DNA of 64,000 nt from Spongiibacter nanhainus (GCF_016132545.1 NZ_CP066167.1:3656001-3720000); one strand, 5' to 3'; counted from the stretch's first letter, positions 44,381 through 53,254 are shown. The notes: a model not told the origin generated them from the letters alone. A program made the numbers and translations.

Positions 44381-44633
44381 CGTAGTAGTCCTCGTCCCGC
44401 TTGATCAGCTTGCGCAGGCCCTTGGCAGAAAAAACGATAGTGCAGTAAGCGGCAAAACCAAACACCGCATAAAAGGCAAACAGACCGTCGAACTCAAAAT
44501 AGGGGTGCTTGTGGTAAAAGAATTCAGCCAGCACCAACAGACCACAGACCACCCACAGAGCCCGCACGATCAGGGTCACGGTCTCGGGGCGGTCCAACCA
44601 GCGTTGCGGCTCATCGCGCTTTTCGGAAGACAT
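44373..44633 (-). CDS. Small membrane protein in the mrp operon
   Basis: An 86-residue protein with two membrane helices (VTLIVRALWVVCGLLVLAEFFY and LFAFYAVFGFAAYCTIVFSA) flanked by charged ends (KGLRKLIKRDEDYYDE). It is not one of the standard MrpA-G subunits. It is embedded between two ND-like genes with overlaps on both sides (TAATG at its start, eight bases at its end), so it is translated with them and is probably an accessory subunit of this complex. Confidence 0.8.
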   Translation of the reverse strand: MSSEKRDEPQRWLDRPETVTLIVRALWVVCGLLVLAEFFYHKHPYFEFDGLFAFYAVFGFAAYCTIVFSAKGLRKLIKRDEDYYDE

Positions 44634-46087
44634 TAGGCAAGCCTCGCTGAGCGAATAAATTCGTAGAGATCACCGCCGTAGGCAAACAGGGCTATACACA
44701 TGACCGTGGTGATCACCATGGCAATCACCGAACTGCGGCGGGCCTCCTGCACTTGGGCGCCGGCCGGGGCCGGTCGCAAAAAGGCCCGGGCGGGTATCTC
44801 CAGCAGGTAAACAATATTTAGCAGCGAACTGATGGACAGCACCGCCAGCATAATTAAGTAGCCGCTATCCAGCGCACCCAGCATCAGGAACCATTTACTC
44901 CACACCCCACCCAGGGGCGGCAGACCAATAATGGATAACGCCGCCAAGGTAAAGGCGATAAAGGTTACCGGCATCACCCGGCCCATACCGTCAAGCTCAC
45001 TGATCTGGCTCTTGTGATGGGCCACATACACCGCACCGGCACAGAAGAACAAGGTGATTTTGCCAAAGGCGTGCATGGTGATATGCAGCACGCTGCCGGC
45101 AATAGCGGCCTGGGAAGCGAGGAAAGCCCCCAGGGTGATATAGCCCAGTTGGGAGACGGTGGAATAAGCCAGCCGGGATTTAAAGTTGTCCTGACGCATG
45201 GCCACCAGCGATGCCAGCAGAATCGACGCGCCGGCCAGATACACCAGGAAGGGGGTGATGGGCAGTTCGGCCACGGTGTCGATACCAAAGATAAACACCA
45301 CCACTTTGACCACCGAGAACACCCCGGCTTTGACCACCGCCACGGCGTGAAGCAGGGCGGATACCGGCGTGGGCGCCACCATCGCCGCCGGCAACCAGCG
45401 GTGGAAGGGCATCAGCGCCGCCTTGCCGATACCAAAGGCAAACAGTACCAGCAGCACCGATAACATAGTCGGCGATACCGGGCTATCGAAAACGCCGCCC
45501 GGGGTAAAACTCAGTGTGCCCGACAGCATCCAGGTGGCGATAATGGCCGGCAAAAACAGCGCAATAGAGGTGCCCAGCAAAATGCCCAGATAAATGCGAC
45601 CGCCCTGCTTGGCTTTGTCGTTGCCGGCGTGGGTCACCAGCGGATAGGTGCACAGCGACAGCACCTCGTAGAAGACAAACAGGGTAAAGAGATTTTCGGC
45701 AAAGGCGATGCCCATCACCGCACTAATCGCCACTGCAAAGCAGGCGTAAAAGCGGGTCTGGTTCTGCTCGCTGTGGCCACGCATATACCCAATGGCGTAG
45801 AGCACAGTAACAAACCACAGCGAGCTGGCGATCAGGGCGAACACCATGCCGGTGGTTTCTACTTTAAAGGCGATATCCAGGCCGGGGAGAATCTCGATCC
45901 AGCTTACGGCAATTTCTGCGCCGCCCTGGAAATGACCAAACAGGGTATAAACCAGGCCAAACAGTACCGCCGCCGCAATCAGCGACGAGGCCTCGCGCAG
46001 GTTCTCGTTGCGGCCAAAGACGACAATGCCCACCACCGCCAACAGCGGGATAAAGAGAGTCCAGCTCAGCAATGCGTCGATGCTCAC
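44633..46087 (-). CDS. Mrp-type antiporter ND-like subunit (second)
   Basis: A 484-residue proton-conducting membrane subunit. Conserved blocks include FAENLFTLFVFYEVLSLCTYPLVTH, GIGKAALMPFHRWLPAAMVAPTPVSALLHAVAVVKAGVFSVVKVVVF and LAYSTVSQLGYITLGA, which hold the Glu, Lys and His typical of the MrpA/MrpD/NuoL-type path. GTG start overlaps the mrpD stop by four bases (GTGA). It may stand in for the ND5-like N-terminal domain of MrpA, whose full-length gene is absent. Confidence 0.88.
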   Translation of the reverse strand: MSIDALLSWTLFIPLLAVVGIVVFGRNENLREASSLIAAAVLFGLVYTLFGHFQGGAEIAVSWIEILPGLDIAFKVETTGMVFALIASSLWFVTVLYAIGYMRGHSEQNQTRFYACFAVAISAVMGIAFAENLFTLFVFYEVLSLCTYPLVTHAGNDKAKQGGRIYLGILLGTSIALFLPAIIATWMLSGTLSFTPGGVFDSPVSPTMLSVLLVLFAFGIGKAALMPFHRWLPAAMVAPTPVSALLHAVAVVKAGVFSVVKVVVFIFGIDTVAELPITPFLVYLAGASILLASLVAMRQDNFKSRLAYSTVSQLGYITLGAFLASQAAIAGSVLHITMHAFGKITLFFCAGAVYVAHHKSQISELDGMGRVMPVTFIAFTLAALSIIGLPPLGGVWSKWFLMLGALDSGYLIMLAVLSISSLLNIVYLLEIPARAFLRPAPAGAQVQEARRSSVIAMVITTVMCIALFAYGGDLYEFIRSARLA

Positions 46088-47559
46088 TGGCCACCTCCCA
46101 ACAGCACAAAGGCCGCCTCACCAGTCACCGATACCGGCAGCCGGGTGTCGATACCAAAATACAGATTAGCCAACACCAACAGCCCCAGCGGAATCAGCAT
46201 GGTCAGTGGCGCCTCGCCACGGGGAGCATCGGCAGGGGCCTCACGGAAGTACATCACCTCCACCACACGCCAGATATACATTACTGCCAGCAGCGAGCCC
46301 AGCACCACCAGCGCGGCCACCGGCCACATTCCCTGGGCCAGGGCGGCAATCACCAGATACCATTTACTGACAAAGCCCACCGTAAGGGGTACGCCAATCA
46401 GGCTCAGCCCGCCCACCACGAAGGCCAAAGCGGTCAGCGGCATGCGCTTGCCCAAACCGGCGATATCGTCGATGGTGCTGCCACCCACCCGCAGCACCAT
46501 GGCGGCCAGTGCCATAAACAGCGCGCCTTTCATCAGCGCGTGGTTAAACAGATGCAGCAGCGTCGCCTGCAAGCCCACCACACTGCCCAGGCCCAAACCG
46601 ACAATCATGTAACCGATCTGAGCGACACTGGAATAGGCGATGGCCCGCTTCACATTGCATTGCATAATGGCCACGGTGGAGGCACTGAATACCGCCACCA
46701 GCCCCAACACAATAAAGATGGTGTGCAGCGGAATATCAAAGGCGGCAAAGTCGACGCCAAACACCGTAAAGCTAAAGCGGATCAGCAGGTAGACCGCGAC
46801 CTTGGTGGCCGTTGCCGCCAAAAAGGCGGTCACTGCCGATGGCGCATAGGTGTAGGCGTTAGGTAACCACAGGTGCAATGGGAACAGAGCCAGCTTCAAG
46901 CACACCCCGACGATCACAAAGGCATAGGCGGCAAACACGGTGCGGGTATCCGCCACCTCTGGCAGGCGCTGAGCCAGATCCGCCATATTGAGGGTGCCGG
47001 TCATCACATACATCAGGCCGATACCGATCAGCACAAAGGTGGCGCCGATGGTGCCCACAATCAGATATTGATACGCGGCCCACAAGGCTTGGCGCTGGCG
47101 GGACAGCGATATCAGCGTGTAGGTAGACAGCGAGGAAATTTCCAGGAAGACAAAAACATTAAAGGCATCGCCGGTAGCAAGAATACCCAGCAGTCCCGCC
47201 AGGCACAGTAACCAGGCAACAAAGAACAGAGTCTGTTTTTCTACCGGAACTTCGCTGACCACACTCAAGCGGGCGCCGGCCAGCACCACGGTGCTGAGGC
47301 CAGAAACGATCAGCAATAAAAAGGCGTTAAGCAGATCAATGCGGTATTCAATCCCCCAGGGTGCGTCCCAGCCACCCAGGGCATAAACAATCTCACCGCC
47401 CTGCCACACCTGACTCAGCAACAGACCGCTGACCACAAAGGCCAGGGCACTGACCAAGAGGGTAAATACCCAGGCCAGATAGGGCCGCGCCAGAATCAAA
47501 CACGCGGGTGCCCCCAGCAGCGGCAGAATAACCTGCAGGATGGGTAAATGACTCAGCAC
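46084..47559 (-). CDS. mrpD: Na+/H+ antiporter subunit MrpD
   Basis: A 491-residue MrpD/MnhD-type subunit with about 14 membrane helices. Family marks: GDAFNVFVFLEISSLSTYTLISLS, GVCLKLALFPLHLWLPNAYTYAPSAVTAFLAATATKVAVYLLIRF and IAYSSVAQIGYMIVGLGLG. GTG start within the end of mrpC (seven-base overlap). In Mrp complexes this subunit provides one of the proton pathways and acts only with the whole hetero-oligomer. Confidence 0.9.
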   Translation of the reverse strand: MLSHLPILQVILPLLGAPACLILARPYLAWVFTLLVSALAFVVSGLLLSQVWQGGEIVYALGGWDAPWGIEYRIDLLNAFLLLIVSGLSTVVLAGARLSVVSEVPVEKQTLFFVAWLLCLAGLLGILATGDAFNVFVFLEISSLSTYTLISLSRQRQALWAAYQYLIVGTIGATFVLIGIGLMYVMTGTLNMADLAQRLPEVADTRTVFAAYAFVIVGVCLKLALFPLHLWLPNAYTYAPSAVTAFLAATATKVAVYLLIRFSFTVFGVDFAAFDIPLHTIFIVLGLVAVFSASTVAIMQCNVKRAIAYSSVAQIGYMIVGLGLGSVVGLQATLLHLFNHALMKGALFMALAAMVLRVGGSTIDDIAGLGKRMPLTALAFVVGGLSLIGVPLTVGFVSKWYLVIAALAQGMWPVAALVVLGSLLAVMYIWRVVEVMYFREAPADAPRGEAPLTMLIPLGLLVLANLYFGIDTRLPVSVTGEAAFVLLGGGQ

Positions 47560-47924
47560 GGATCAGATTCCCCACGGCTCTCGATGTACTGGATATCCTT
47601 TTCTTCCACCGTGCCGTAGGCATCGCGGATGCGGATCACCATCGCCAGGCCTAGGGCCGTGGTGGCAATGCCCACCACAATGGCGGTCAGTATCAGCACG
47701 TGGGGCAGCGGATTGGAGTAGAGGTCGATGCCCTCGGCCAGTATTGGCGCACTGCCGCCGGCCACTTTGCCGGCGCTGATATAAAGGATAAATACCGAGG
47801 TTTGGAAAATATTGAGGCCGATGATTTTCTTCACCAGATTGCCTTGGGCAATCACGATGTAAAAACCAATCATCATCAATACGATGACGACCCAGTAATT
47901 GTAGTGTGACAGCAGCAAACTCAC
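47553..47924 (-). CDS. mrpC: Na+/H+ antiporter subunit MrpC
   Basis: A 123-residue NuoK-like subunit with three membrane helices: WVVIVLMMIGFYIVIA, KIIGLNIFQTSVFILYIS and PHVLILTAIVVGIATTALGLAMVIRI. The NLVKKIIGLNIFQ and DPLPQALVLTAIVI-like NPLPHVLILTAIVVG blocks identify MnhC/MrpC. GTG start overlaps the previous stop by four bases. Confidence 0.93.
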   Translation of the reverse strand: MSLLLSHYNYWVVIVLMMIGFYIVIAQGNLVKKIIGLNIFQTSVFILYISAGKVAGGSAPILAEGIDLYSNPLPHVLILTAIVVGIATTALGLAMVIRIRDAYGTVEEKDIQYIESRGESDPC

Positions 47925-48910
47925 GCGTCAGGACTCCGATCGATCAAGCGGCCGGCAAAGGAGAAGTAGATCAAGATCATCACCGCAGCAACGGTAATAC
48001 CCACACCCAGCTCGATCACGATTATGCCGTAGTGCTGGCCGTGCAGCGGGTCGTGGGCCAGGGCGTCGTAATCCAGGAAGTTTTTACCATTGAGCATGGC
48101 CACCACGCCCACCGAGCCATAGAGCAATACGCCCACCGCCGCCAGAATACGCACCACGGTCACATTGATCACCTGCCGGGCCGCTTCCAGACCAAACAAC
48201 ATGGTGTAGACAATAATCGCCGCAGCAAAAATCACCCCGGCCTGAAAGCCGCCCCCTGGACCGTAGTCGCCGTGGAACTGCACATACAGGGCAAACAGCA
48301 GGATCGGCGCGATCAGCACCTTGCTCACCACCCGCAAAATCTTATGATGGCTGGCCTTAAGCAAATGCTCGGGAACCCGGCTGCTGGCAGATTGGCTCAC
48401 CGTCAGCAGGGACAGCACCCCCACCGCCGCCGCGAACACCACCACCACCTCGCCAAAGGTATCAAAGCCCCGATAGCTGGCCAGCACCGAAGTGACGATA
48501 TTGGGAATACCGATCTCCGAATAGGAATCGTTGATATAGCGCGGCGCCACGTGGGTCTGAGCCGGCGCATCCACCGCGCCAAAGGCCGGCATATCAAAGG
48601 TGGCCAGAATCAACAGCGCACCGGTTAGCGCCACCAGCAGCAAAGCCGCCAGCGCCCGCTGGTGAGGATAGCGTTCGTGGCGCCCGACAATGGCCAGAGT
48701 GGCAAACATCAACAGCGGCGAGATACCGGCGCCCACCGAGGCCTCGGTAAAGGCCACATCCACCGCGTCCATATTGACGAAGAAGTTGGCGGACAATAAA
48801 CCGTAGATAGAAGACAGCATCACCGCTGCCAATAAATCGCGGCTCAGGGCGATGCCGACGGCGGTGGCCACCAACATGCTCAGTAAACTGATGTCGAGTA
48901 GCAGTTCGAT
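47921..48910 (-). CDS. mrpB: Fused MrpA C-terminal (DUF4040/MbhE-like) and MrpB subunit, probable ATC start
   Basis: About 329 residues in three parts: an N-terminal DUF4040/MbhD-like part (NMDAVDVAFTEASVGAGISPLLMF), an MbhE-like part (NIVTSVLASYRGFDTFGEVVVVFAAAVGVLSLL, as in MrpA C-termini) and a MrpB/MnhB part (HGDYGPGGGFQAGVIFAAAIIVYTMLFG). The first ATG in frame (48877) has no ribosome site and would cut the first helix; GAGGAGGG at 48918-48925 is placed seven bases before an ATC at 48910, giving IELLLDISLLSMLVA, the normal beginning of this family. The gene starts three bases after the mrpG stop. Confidence 0.85.
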   Translation of the reverse strand: MELLLDISLLSMLVATAVGIALSRDLLAAVMLSSIYGLLSANFFVNMDAVDVAFTEASVGAGISPLLMFATLAIVGRHERYPHQRALAALLLVALTGALLILATFDMPAFGAVDAPAQTHVAPRYINDSYSEIGIPNIVTSVLASYRGFDTFGEVVVVFAAAVGVLSLLTVSQSASSRVPEHLLKASHHKILRVVSKVLIAPILLFALYVQFHGDYGPGGGFQAGVIFAAAIIVYTMLFGLEAARQVINVTVVRILAAVGVLLYGSVGVVAMLNGKNFLDYDALAHDPLHGQHYGIIVIELGVGITVAAVMILIYFSFAGRLIDRSPDA

Positions 48911-48913
48911 GGC

Positions 48914-49258
48914 TTAGCCCTCCTCTGCCGGATCGTTGGCCGGTTTGCGCTCAGAGGGAGCGCCAGTCAGGGGCTGCAGGCCAGACTTCCACGCCGCTTT
49001 GCCCAGGGCATGGCTGGATGTGGGCCCGGTGATCAGCAAAAACAGCATAATCATCACCAGTTTAGCCAACACCAGGCTCCAGCCCGCCAGAATCATCAGC
49101 CCCAACAAAATCGACACCGCACCCAGCGTGTCGGTGATGCCCGCCGCGTGCATGCGGCTGTAAACATCGGGAAAACGCAGCACGCCAATGCCGCCGGACA
49201 AGACCAAAAAGGCGCCAAAGGCCAACAGAATGCCGCTGAGGATGTCCGCCACGCTCAT
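48914..49258 (-). CDS. mrpG: Na+/H+ antiporter subunit MrpG
   Basis: A 114-residue MnhG/PhaG-type protein with three helices; typical signature GGIGVLRFPDVYSRMHAAGITDTLGAVSILLGLMI. Its ATG overlaps the mrpF stop (ATGA). The C-terminal 25 residues are hydrophilic (SERKPANDPAEEG). Confidence 0.93.
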   Translation of the reverse strand: MSVADILSGILLAFGAFLVLSGGIGVLRFPDVYSRMHAAGITDTLGAVSILLGLMILAGWSLVLAKLVMIMLFLLITGPTSSHALGKAAWKSGLQPLTGAPSERKPANDPAEEG

Positions 49259-49533
49259 TGGCCGTCCTCCCGGGGCTGCTTATCCTCTTCCAGGTATTCG
49301 ATCAGCCGCAGCATGCCCACCACGCCGATAAAGTTGATCAAAGCGTAGACAATAGCGATATCCAGAAACTCGGGGCGCCCAAACAGAAAACCGACAACGG
49401 CAATCAGCAGCACGGTCTTGGTGCCAAACATATTGGCGGCGAGAATGCGGTCAAACACCGTGGGGCCGGCAAAGGCCCGGGACAGTGCCAGCGCCATCAC
49501 CACCAGAAGGGTAATTGTGGTTACCGTTAGCAT
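49255..49533 (-). CDS. mrpF: Na+/H+ antiporter subunit MrpF
   Basis: A 92-residue MnhF/PhaF-type protein with three membrane helices and the signature AFAGPTVFDRILAANMFGTKTVLLIAVVGFL, then DIAIVYALINFIGVVGMLRLIEY. Lies 7 bases after mrpE and overlaps mrpG. In Mrp complexes this small subunit is close to the MrpA-B-C module. Confidence 0.93.
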   Translation of the reverse strand: MLTVTTITLLVVMALALSRAFAGPTVFDRILAANMFGTKTVLLIAVVGFLFGRPEFLDIAIVYALINFIGVVGMLRLIEYLEEDKQPREDGQ

Positions 49534-49540
49534 GAGCGGG

Positions 49541-50011
49541 TCAATCCTCCAGCGCGCAGACTCTGCGCCCCATTTCGCCGCCCTTGAGTGAGTCCATGCC
49601 GTCTTTGCTTAGGGCGTGGACCAAAATGGCATCGTCATCAACCTGAACCGACAAGGTGCCGGGAGTGAGGTTTATGGAGTTGGCGTAAATAACCCGGCCC
49701 AGGTCACTGCGCTGATCGGCAGGCACCCGCTCCAGCTGAGGGCTGATGGCAGAGGGCCCGATCCAGGCCCGGCGCACCACATCGAGGTTGCTGGTAAAGA
49801 TGTTTTTGGCCAGCCACAGGTAGTAAGCCGGCAACTTGCGCGACAGATGGAAAGGCAGGGATTCGTGGTCGACCACATCCATTCGGTGGGTGATCCACGC
49901 CGACAGCAACACCGATACGACACCAAAGCTGATCAGCAACGGCCCGTAGTGGCCGGAATTTGCCAGCCAGATAACGCTCAACACCAGCAATACGCTGACG
50001 GTATGTCGCAT
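49541..50011 (-). CDS. mrpE: Na+/H+ antiporter subunit MrpE
   Basis: A 156-residue MnhE-type subunit. The N-terminal membrane helices (VSVLLVLSVIWLANSGHYGPLLISFGVVSVLLSAWITHRM) and the cytoplasmic domain with YANSINLTPGTLSVQVDDDAILVHAL are characteristic. Start ATG 50011 is chosen for GGGAG 4 bases upstream and the family length; residues encoded upstream to 50182 are not protein-like. First gene of the nine-gene operon; the promoter must lie in 50012-50341. Confidence 0.92.
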   Translation of the reverse strand: MRHTVSVLLVLSVIWLANSGHYGPLLISFGVVSVLLSAWITHRMDVVDHESLPFHLSRKLPAYYLWLAKNIFTSNLDVVRRAWIGPSAISPQLERVPADQRSDLGRVIYANSINLTPGTLSVQVDDDAILVHALSKDGMDSLKGGEMGRRVCALED

Positions 50012-50240
50012 AACACTCCCTGCTACGCCGGGTTGACCCCAGCGGCCCCAAATGGGGTAAGTAAGTCGTAACCGATCCCGGCCCAAACTTGGGCGGCGCG
50101 GGGTAGACATGGTCACGATAAGAATCTGAATGCGCCGTATTGTTATGCAGTTTTGACCACCATGTTGACGTTGTGATGACAATCAAACTGCGCCGCCGGC
50201 GCTGCAATGTTCATGGATTGTAATGAAGGTTAGGAGCCAG

Positions 50241-50259
50241 AGTCCAGCGAATTTGGACT
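50241..50259. repeat. Short hairpin AGTCCA/TGGACT
   Basis: Six-base perfect arms with a seven-base loop, lying next to the larger hairpin at 50269 in the intergenic region between the acyl-CoA reductase gene and the mrp operon. Confidence 0.4.
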
Positions 50260-50268
50260 TGGGGGGAT

Positions 50269-50305
50269 GGGCCGCGAATCCCCGCCATCCGTGGCTTCGC
50301 GGCCC
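50269..50305. terminator. Ten-base GC-rich hairpin between FAR and mrp genes
   Basis: Perfect arms GGGCCGCGAA and TTCGCGGCCC surround 17 bases. It lies 37 bases past the acyl-CoA reductase stop and before mrpE. No T tract is present on either side, so it is a stem-type 3' end or rho-associated stem rather than a standard intrinsic terminator. Confidence 0.5.
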
Positions 50306-50341
50306 GCAATCAAAATCTTCTCTCTTAAATAAGAAGGGCGC

Positions 50342-51925
50342 TCAGGATTCGACGACGGCCTCTTTTTGCGCCGCGCCATCGGCCTGGCGGGACTGATTCA
50401 CCATCTCCGTCGCTGCATCCACGGCCTTTTCCGTCCGGGGCCGGGCTTTGTCGCTCAAGGCGTAGCTGTTGAGTCCAGCCATGTGGACCTTGCAGATATA
50501 GTTCGACCAATCGATGGCCGCCGGATCGACGGGGAACAGCTCCTGGTCCACCGCGCCCATGGACTTGGAAAGAGACAACAGCTTGTCGTTGTGGAAGACA
50601 AATTTAGGCTGGGCGTAAAAGGAAAACAGCGTCGACAGCTCAATGGCGGTATCCAGGTTGCGACGGGCGCGCACCTTGCGCTTCAGGCCCAGGCGGCCCA
50701 ACAGCTGATTAAAGGCAATCACGCCAAAGCGGGCGCAGGCTGCCACCAGAGTAAACAGGCGTTTATCCACCGCCACAAAATTGCGCCGCGGCGGCTGGGT
50801 AAACAGCTTGTGGTAGGTCTGGTGGTTTTCTTTGGCCTCGGTCATCAGCAAGTCGATAAATTTACCCATGGTCAGCGGGTTTCTGGCACCGCTACAGCAC
50901 TGGTAAATGCGGCCGCTATCGGGGTCTGCAAACTGCTCTGCCAGCGACAGAATAATGCCGTTGGCCACCAAATCGGCGGGGATTACATCAATGACCGCAT
51001 TGCGCTTGCCGGGGAAAAACGAGACTTTACCCCGGGCATAGGCCATCAATACCGCATCGGCCACTTTGACGCCCTCGATCCAGCCGGGTGTGGGCTCCCG
51101 CAATGTACTCTCGATAATGGAGGGCCGCAGGATAGTCAGCGGATAGTCCCGCAGGCGCTTAAGCAAGAGCTGCTCACCCAACCACTTGGTAAAGGTATAG
51201 GTATCGTTCCAACCGGCGGCGTGGGCCTCGCGGATACCCAGGTCCACCATGTGCTTCTTAAGCTCCCGGCCTTCGTATTTGCCCTTGCACTGCTCGACCT
51301 TCTCTTCCAGGTCAGCCAGGGTGGAGTAAATCTCGAAGTAGCCCTGTTGATGCTCAGGCAGATTGAGCCGCGCAGGGGTGACGTTTTCCTCCCGCATGGC
51401 GCCCTGGTTAAAGCCGTTAACGTAGCAGGTGGACACCTGAATCACCGGCACATTGCCGGCGGCTTCTGCCAGCTCAATAATGTTATTGAGCGAATAGGTA
51501 TTGATCTCCAGCGCCCGGTCCAGCTCCTCCCGGAAGTTAACGCTGGCCGCAGAGTTCACAATGGCGTCCACATCCGACGCCAGGGCCATAAATGCACTGC
51601 GGCTCAAGCCAAATTGGGGCTGGGTCACTTCACCCGTAACGCAGTGAATACGGTGCTCGCACACCGACTCAAACCATTCGCCCCGGGTTTCCCGCAGGGT
51701 GTCAAAAATAGACGAGCTGGCGATTTCATTTAAAAAGCGGCTGCGGGCATCGGGGTTGCGACGATTGCCACGCATCAGCAGGTAAATGTCACCGAGGTCC
51801 GGCACGGTGCGAATCAGCTTTTCCAGCACCACCTTGCCGAGGAAGCCGGTGGTACCGGTGATCAAAATGTTCTTTCCTTTGAGTGCCCGCAGCGTCGGCG
51901 ACGACTCGCGATTGATATCCCTCAT
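50342..51925 (-). CDS. Fatty acyl-CoA reductase (alcohol-forming), Marinobacter-type
   Basis: A 527-residue NAD(P)H-dependent reductase of the FAR family that converts fatty acyl-CoA (and fatty aldehyde) to fatty alcohol. N-terminal Rossmann motif GTTGFLGK (residues 24-31), the NSAASVNF block, VSTCYVNGF, catalytic Tyr243 and Lys247 in YTFTKWLGE and the LTILRPSIIESTLREPTPGWIEG block are visible. The C-terminal 180 residues are the FAR_C helical part. Length is near that of the Marinobacter enzyme of about 512 residues that makes wax-ester alcohols. No wax synthase is in the window. Start ATG 51925, AGAGAGG about 10 bases upstream. Divergent from the glutathionyl-hydroquinone reductase gene. 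Confidence 0.9.
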   Translation of the reverse strand: MRDINRESSPTLRALKGKNILITGTTGFLGKVVLEKLIRTVPDLGDIYLLMRGNRRNPDARSRFLNEIASSSIFDTLRETRGEWFESVCEHRIHCVTGEVTQPQFGLSRSAFMALASDVDAIVNSAASVNFREELDRALEINTYSLNNIIELAEAAGNVPVIQVSTCYVNGFNQGAMREENVTPARLNLPEHQQGYFEIYSTLADLEEKVEQCKGKYEGRELKKHMVDLGIREAHAAGWNDTYTFTKWLGEQLLLKRLRDYPLTILRPSIIESTLREPTPGWIEGVKVADAVLMAYARGKVSFFPGKRNAVIDVIPADLVANGIILSLAEQFADPDSGRIYQCCSGARNPLTMGKFIDLLMTEAKENHQTYHKLFTQPPRRNFVAVDKRLFTLVAACARFGVIAFNQLLGRLGLKRKVRARRNLDTAIELSTLFSFYAQPKFVFHNDKLLSLSKSMGAVDQELFPVDPAAIDWSNYICKVHMAGLNSYALSDKARPRTEKAVDAATEMVNQSRQADGAAQKEAVVES

Positions 51926-52303
51926 GGTTGGCCAACCTCTCTGTAAAAATTAAACGCAAAGTGAAATAAAAAAGTGAAATACATTGATAACGCCCGGTCG
52001 CGGCATCCAGGTTACCGGCGGGGCTTGACGCCCAAGTGACAACACCGCGACTGCGAGGGTTCCTAAACAGCTCCTGGAGAGAGCCATTGCATAATCGGGG
52101 CCACTCTGAAGGCCCGTGACACGGGGCTTTTCTACCCTGAACGACAGCCAGAGCACCAAATGTGTGCAATCTATATTTAATCGCCAATTAACGCACCGCC
52201 GTATGTCATGGATCAAAGAAATCGATGATTTCGACCCGAAATTGCCGTTATTCATCGCCGAGCCCACTGGCTAGACTGGTGGCACGTTTAAGGAGGCAAC
52301 ATT
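51926..52303. promoter_or_regulatory. Divergent intergenic region with a GAAATC inverted repeat
   Basis: This 378-base region between the divergent acyl-CoA reductase and glutathionyl-hydroquinone reductase genes carries no convincing gene. GAAATC and GATTTC flank GAT at 52218-52232, a perfect six-base inverted repeat 71 bases from the plus-strand start. AAGGAGG at the right end is the ribosome site for the plus-strand gene. Confidence 0.4.
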
Positions 52304-53254
52304 ATGGGTTTACTGGTTAATGGTGAGTGGCGGGACAAGTGGTATAACACCGAAGACAACGGCGGTGAGTTTAAGCGCGAATCCGCCCAATGTCGTGGCT
52401 GGATCGGCGACGATCGCTACCCGGCAGAATCAGGGAGATACCACCTCTACGTGTCGCTGGCCTGCCCCTGGGCCCACCGCACACTGATCTTCCGGGAACT
52501 GAAACAGCTGCAAGACCATATCTCCGTGTCAGTGGTCAGCCCGCTGATGCTGGAGCAGGGTTGGAGTTTTGATACCGAGCAGGGCAGCAGCGGCGACGCG
52601 CTCTACAACAGCCAGCACATGCACCAAATCTATACCCGCCACCAGAGCGATTACACCGGTCGGGTCACCGTCCCGGTACTGTGGGACAAGCAGCGTGAGG
52701 AGATCGTCAGCAACGAGTCTGCCGACATCATCCGCATGTTCAACAGCGCCTTTGACGACATCACCGGCAACCGCGAGGACTACTACCCCGTCGCACTGCG
52801 GGAGGAGATCGACGCAGTCAACGAGCGGGTCTACCACACCGTGAACAACGGCGTGTACCGAGCGGGCTTTGCTACCGCCCAGGACGCCTACGAAAAGGCC
52901 TACGGGGAACTGTTCGACACCCTGGATTTTCTCGAACAGAGGCTGGCCCAGCAACGCTACCTCGCCGGGGCTCAATTGACCGAAGCCGACTGGCGACTGT
53001 TCACCACGTTAATCCGCTTTGACGCGGTTTACCACGGCCACTTTAAATGTAACCGCCAGCGCCTGGCGGAATTCCCCAACCTGTCCAATTACCTGCGAGA
53101 GCTCTATCAGCAGACCGGTGTCGCAGACACAGTGGATTTTGATCACATCAAGCGTCACTATTACATTAGTCACCCCATGATCAATCCCACGCAGATCGTG
53201 CCGGCCGGTCCCCAACAGGACTTTAGCGCCCGCCACGATCGCCACAGGCTATAG
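52304..53254 (+). CDS. Glutathionyl-hydroquinone reductase (Xi-class glutathione transferase)
   Basis: A 316-residue Xi-class GST that removes glutathione from S-glutathionyl-hydroquinones. The active motif CPWAHR (Cys54) follows YHLYVSLA; the substrate and dimer parts show NESADIIRMFN, YYPVALREEIDAVNERVYHTVNNGVYRAGFA and LTEADWRLFTTLIRFDAVYHGHFKCN, all typical of the YqjG/PcpF family. Very good ribosome site AAGGAGG seven bases upstream. The arfB gene follows by 14 bases. Role: recycling quinone conjugates made during aromatic breakdown or stress. Confidence 0.95.
   Translation: MGLLVNGEWRDKWYNTEDNGGEFKRESAQCRGWIGDDRYPAESGRYHLYVSLACPWAHRTLIFRELKQLQDHISVSVVSPLMLEQGWSFDTEQGSSGDALYNSQHMHQIYTRHQSDYTGRVTVPVLWDKQREEIVSNESADIIRMFNSAFDDITGNREDYYPVALREEIDAVNERVYHTVNNGVYRAGFATAQDAYEKAYGELFDTLDFLEQRLAQQRYLAGAQLTEADWRLFTTLIRFDAVYHGHFKCNRQRLAEFPNLSNYLRELYQQTGVADTVDFDHIKRHYYISHPMINPTQIVPAGPQQDFSARHDRHRL

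Noticed and set aside
43025-46866. Several long plus-strand frames (293, 327 and 264 codons)
   Set aside because: They mirror the mrp membrane genes on the other strand, giving Gly/His/Gln-rich translations without structure.
50366-51733. 455-codon open frame on the plus strand
   Set aside because: Antisense of the fatty acyl-CoA reductase gene, whose motifs are complete. The plus-strand translation has no recognisable domain.
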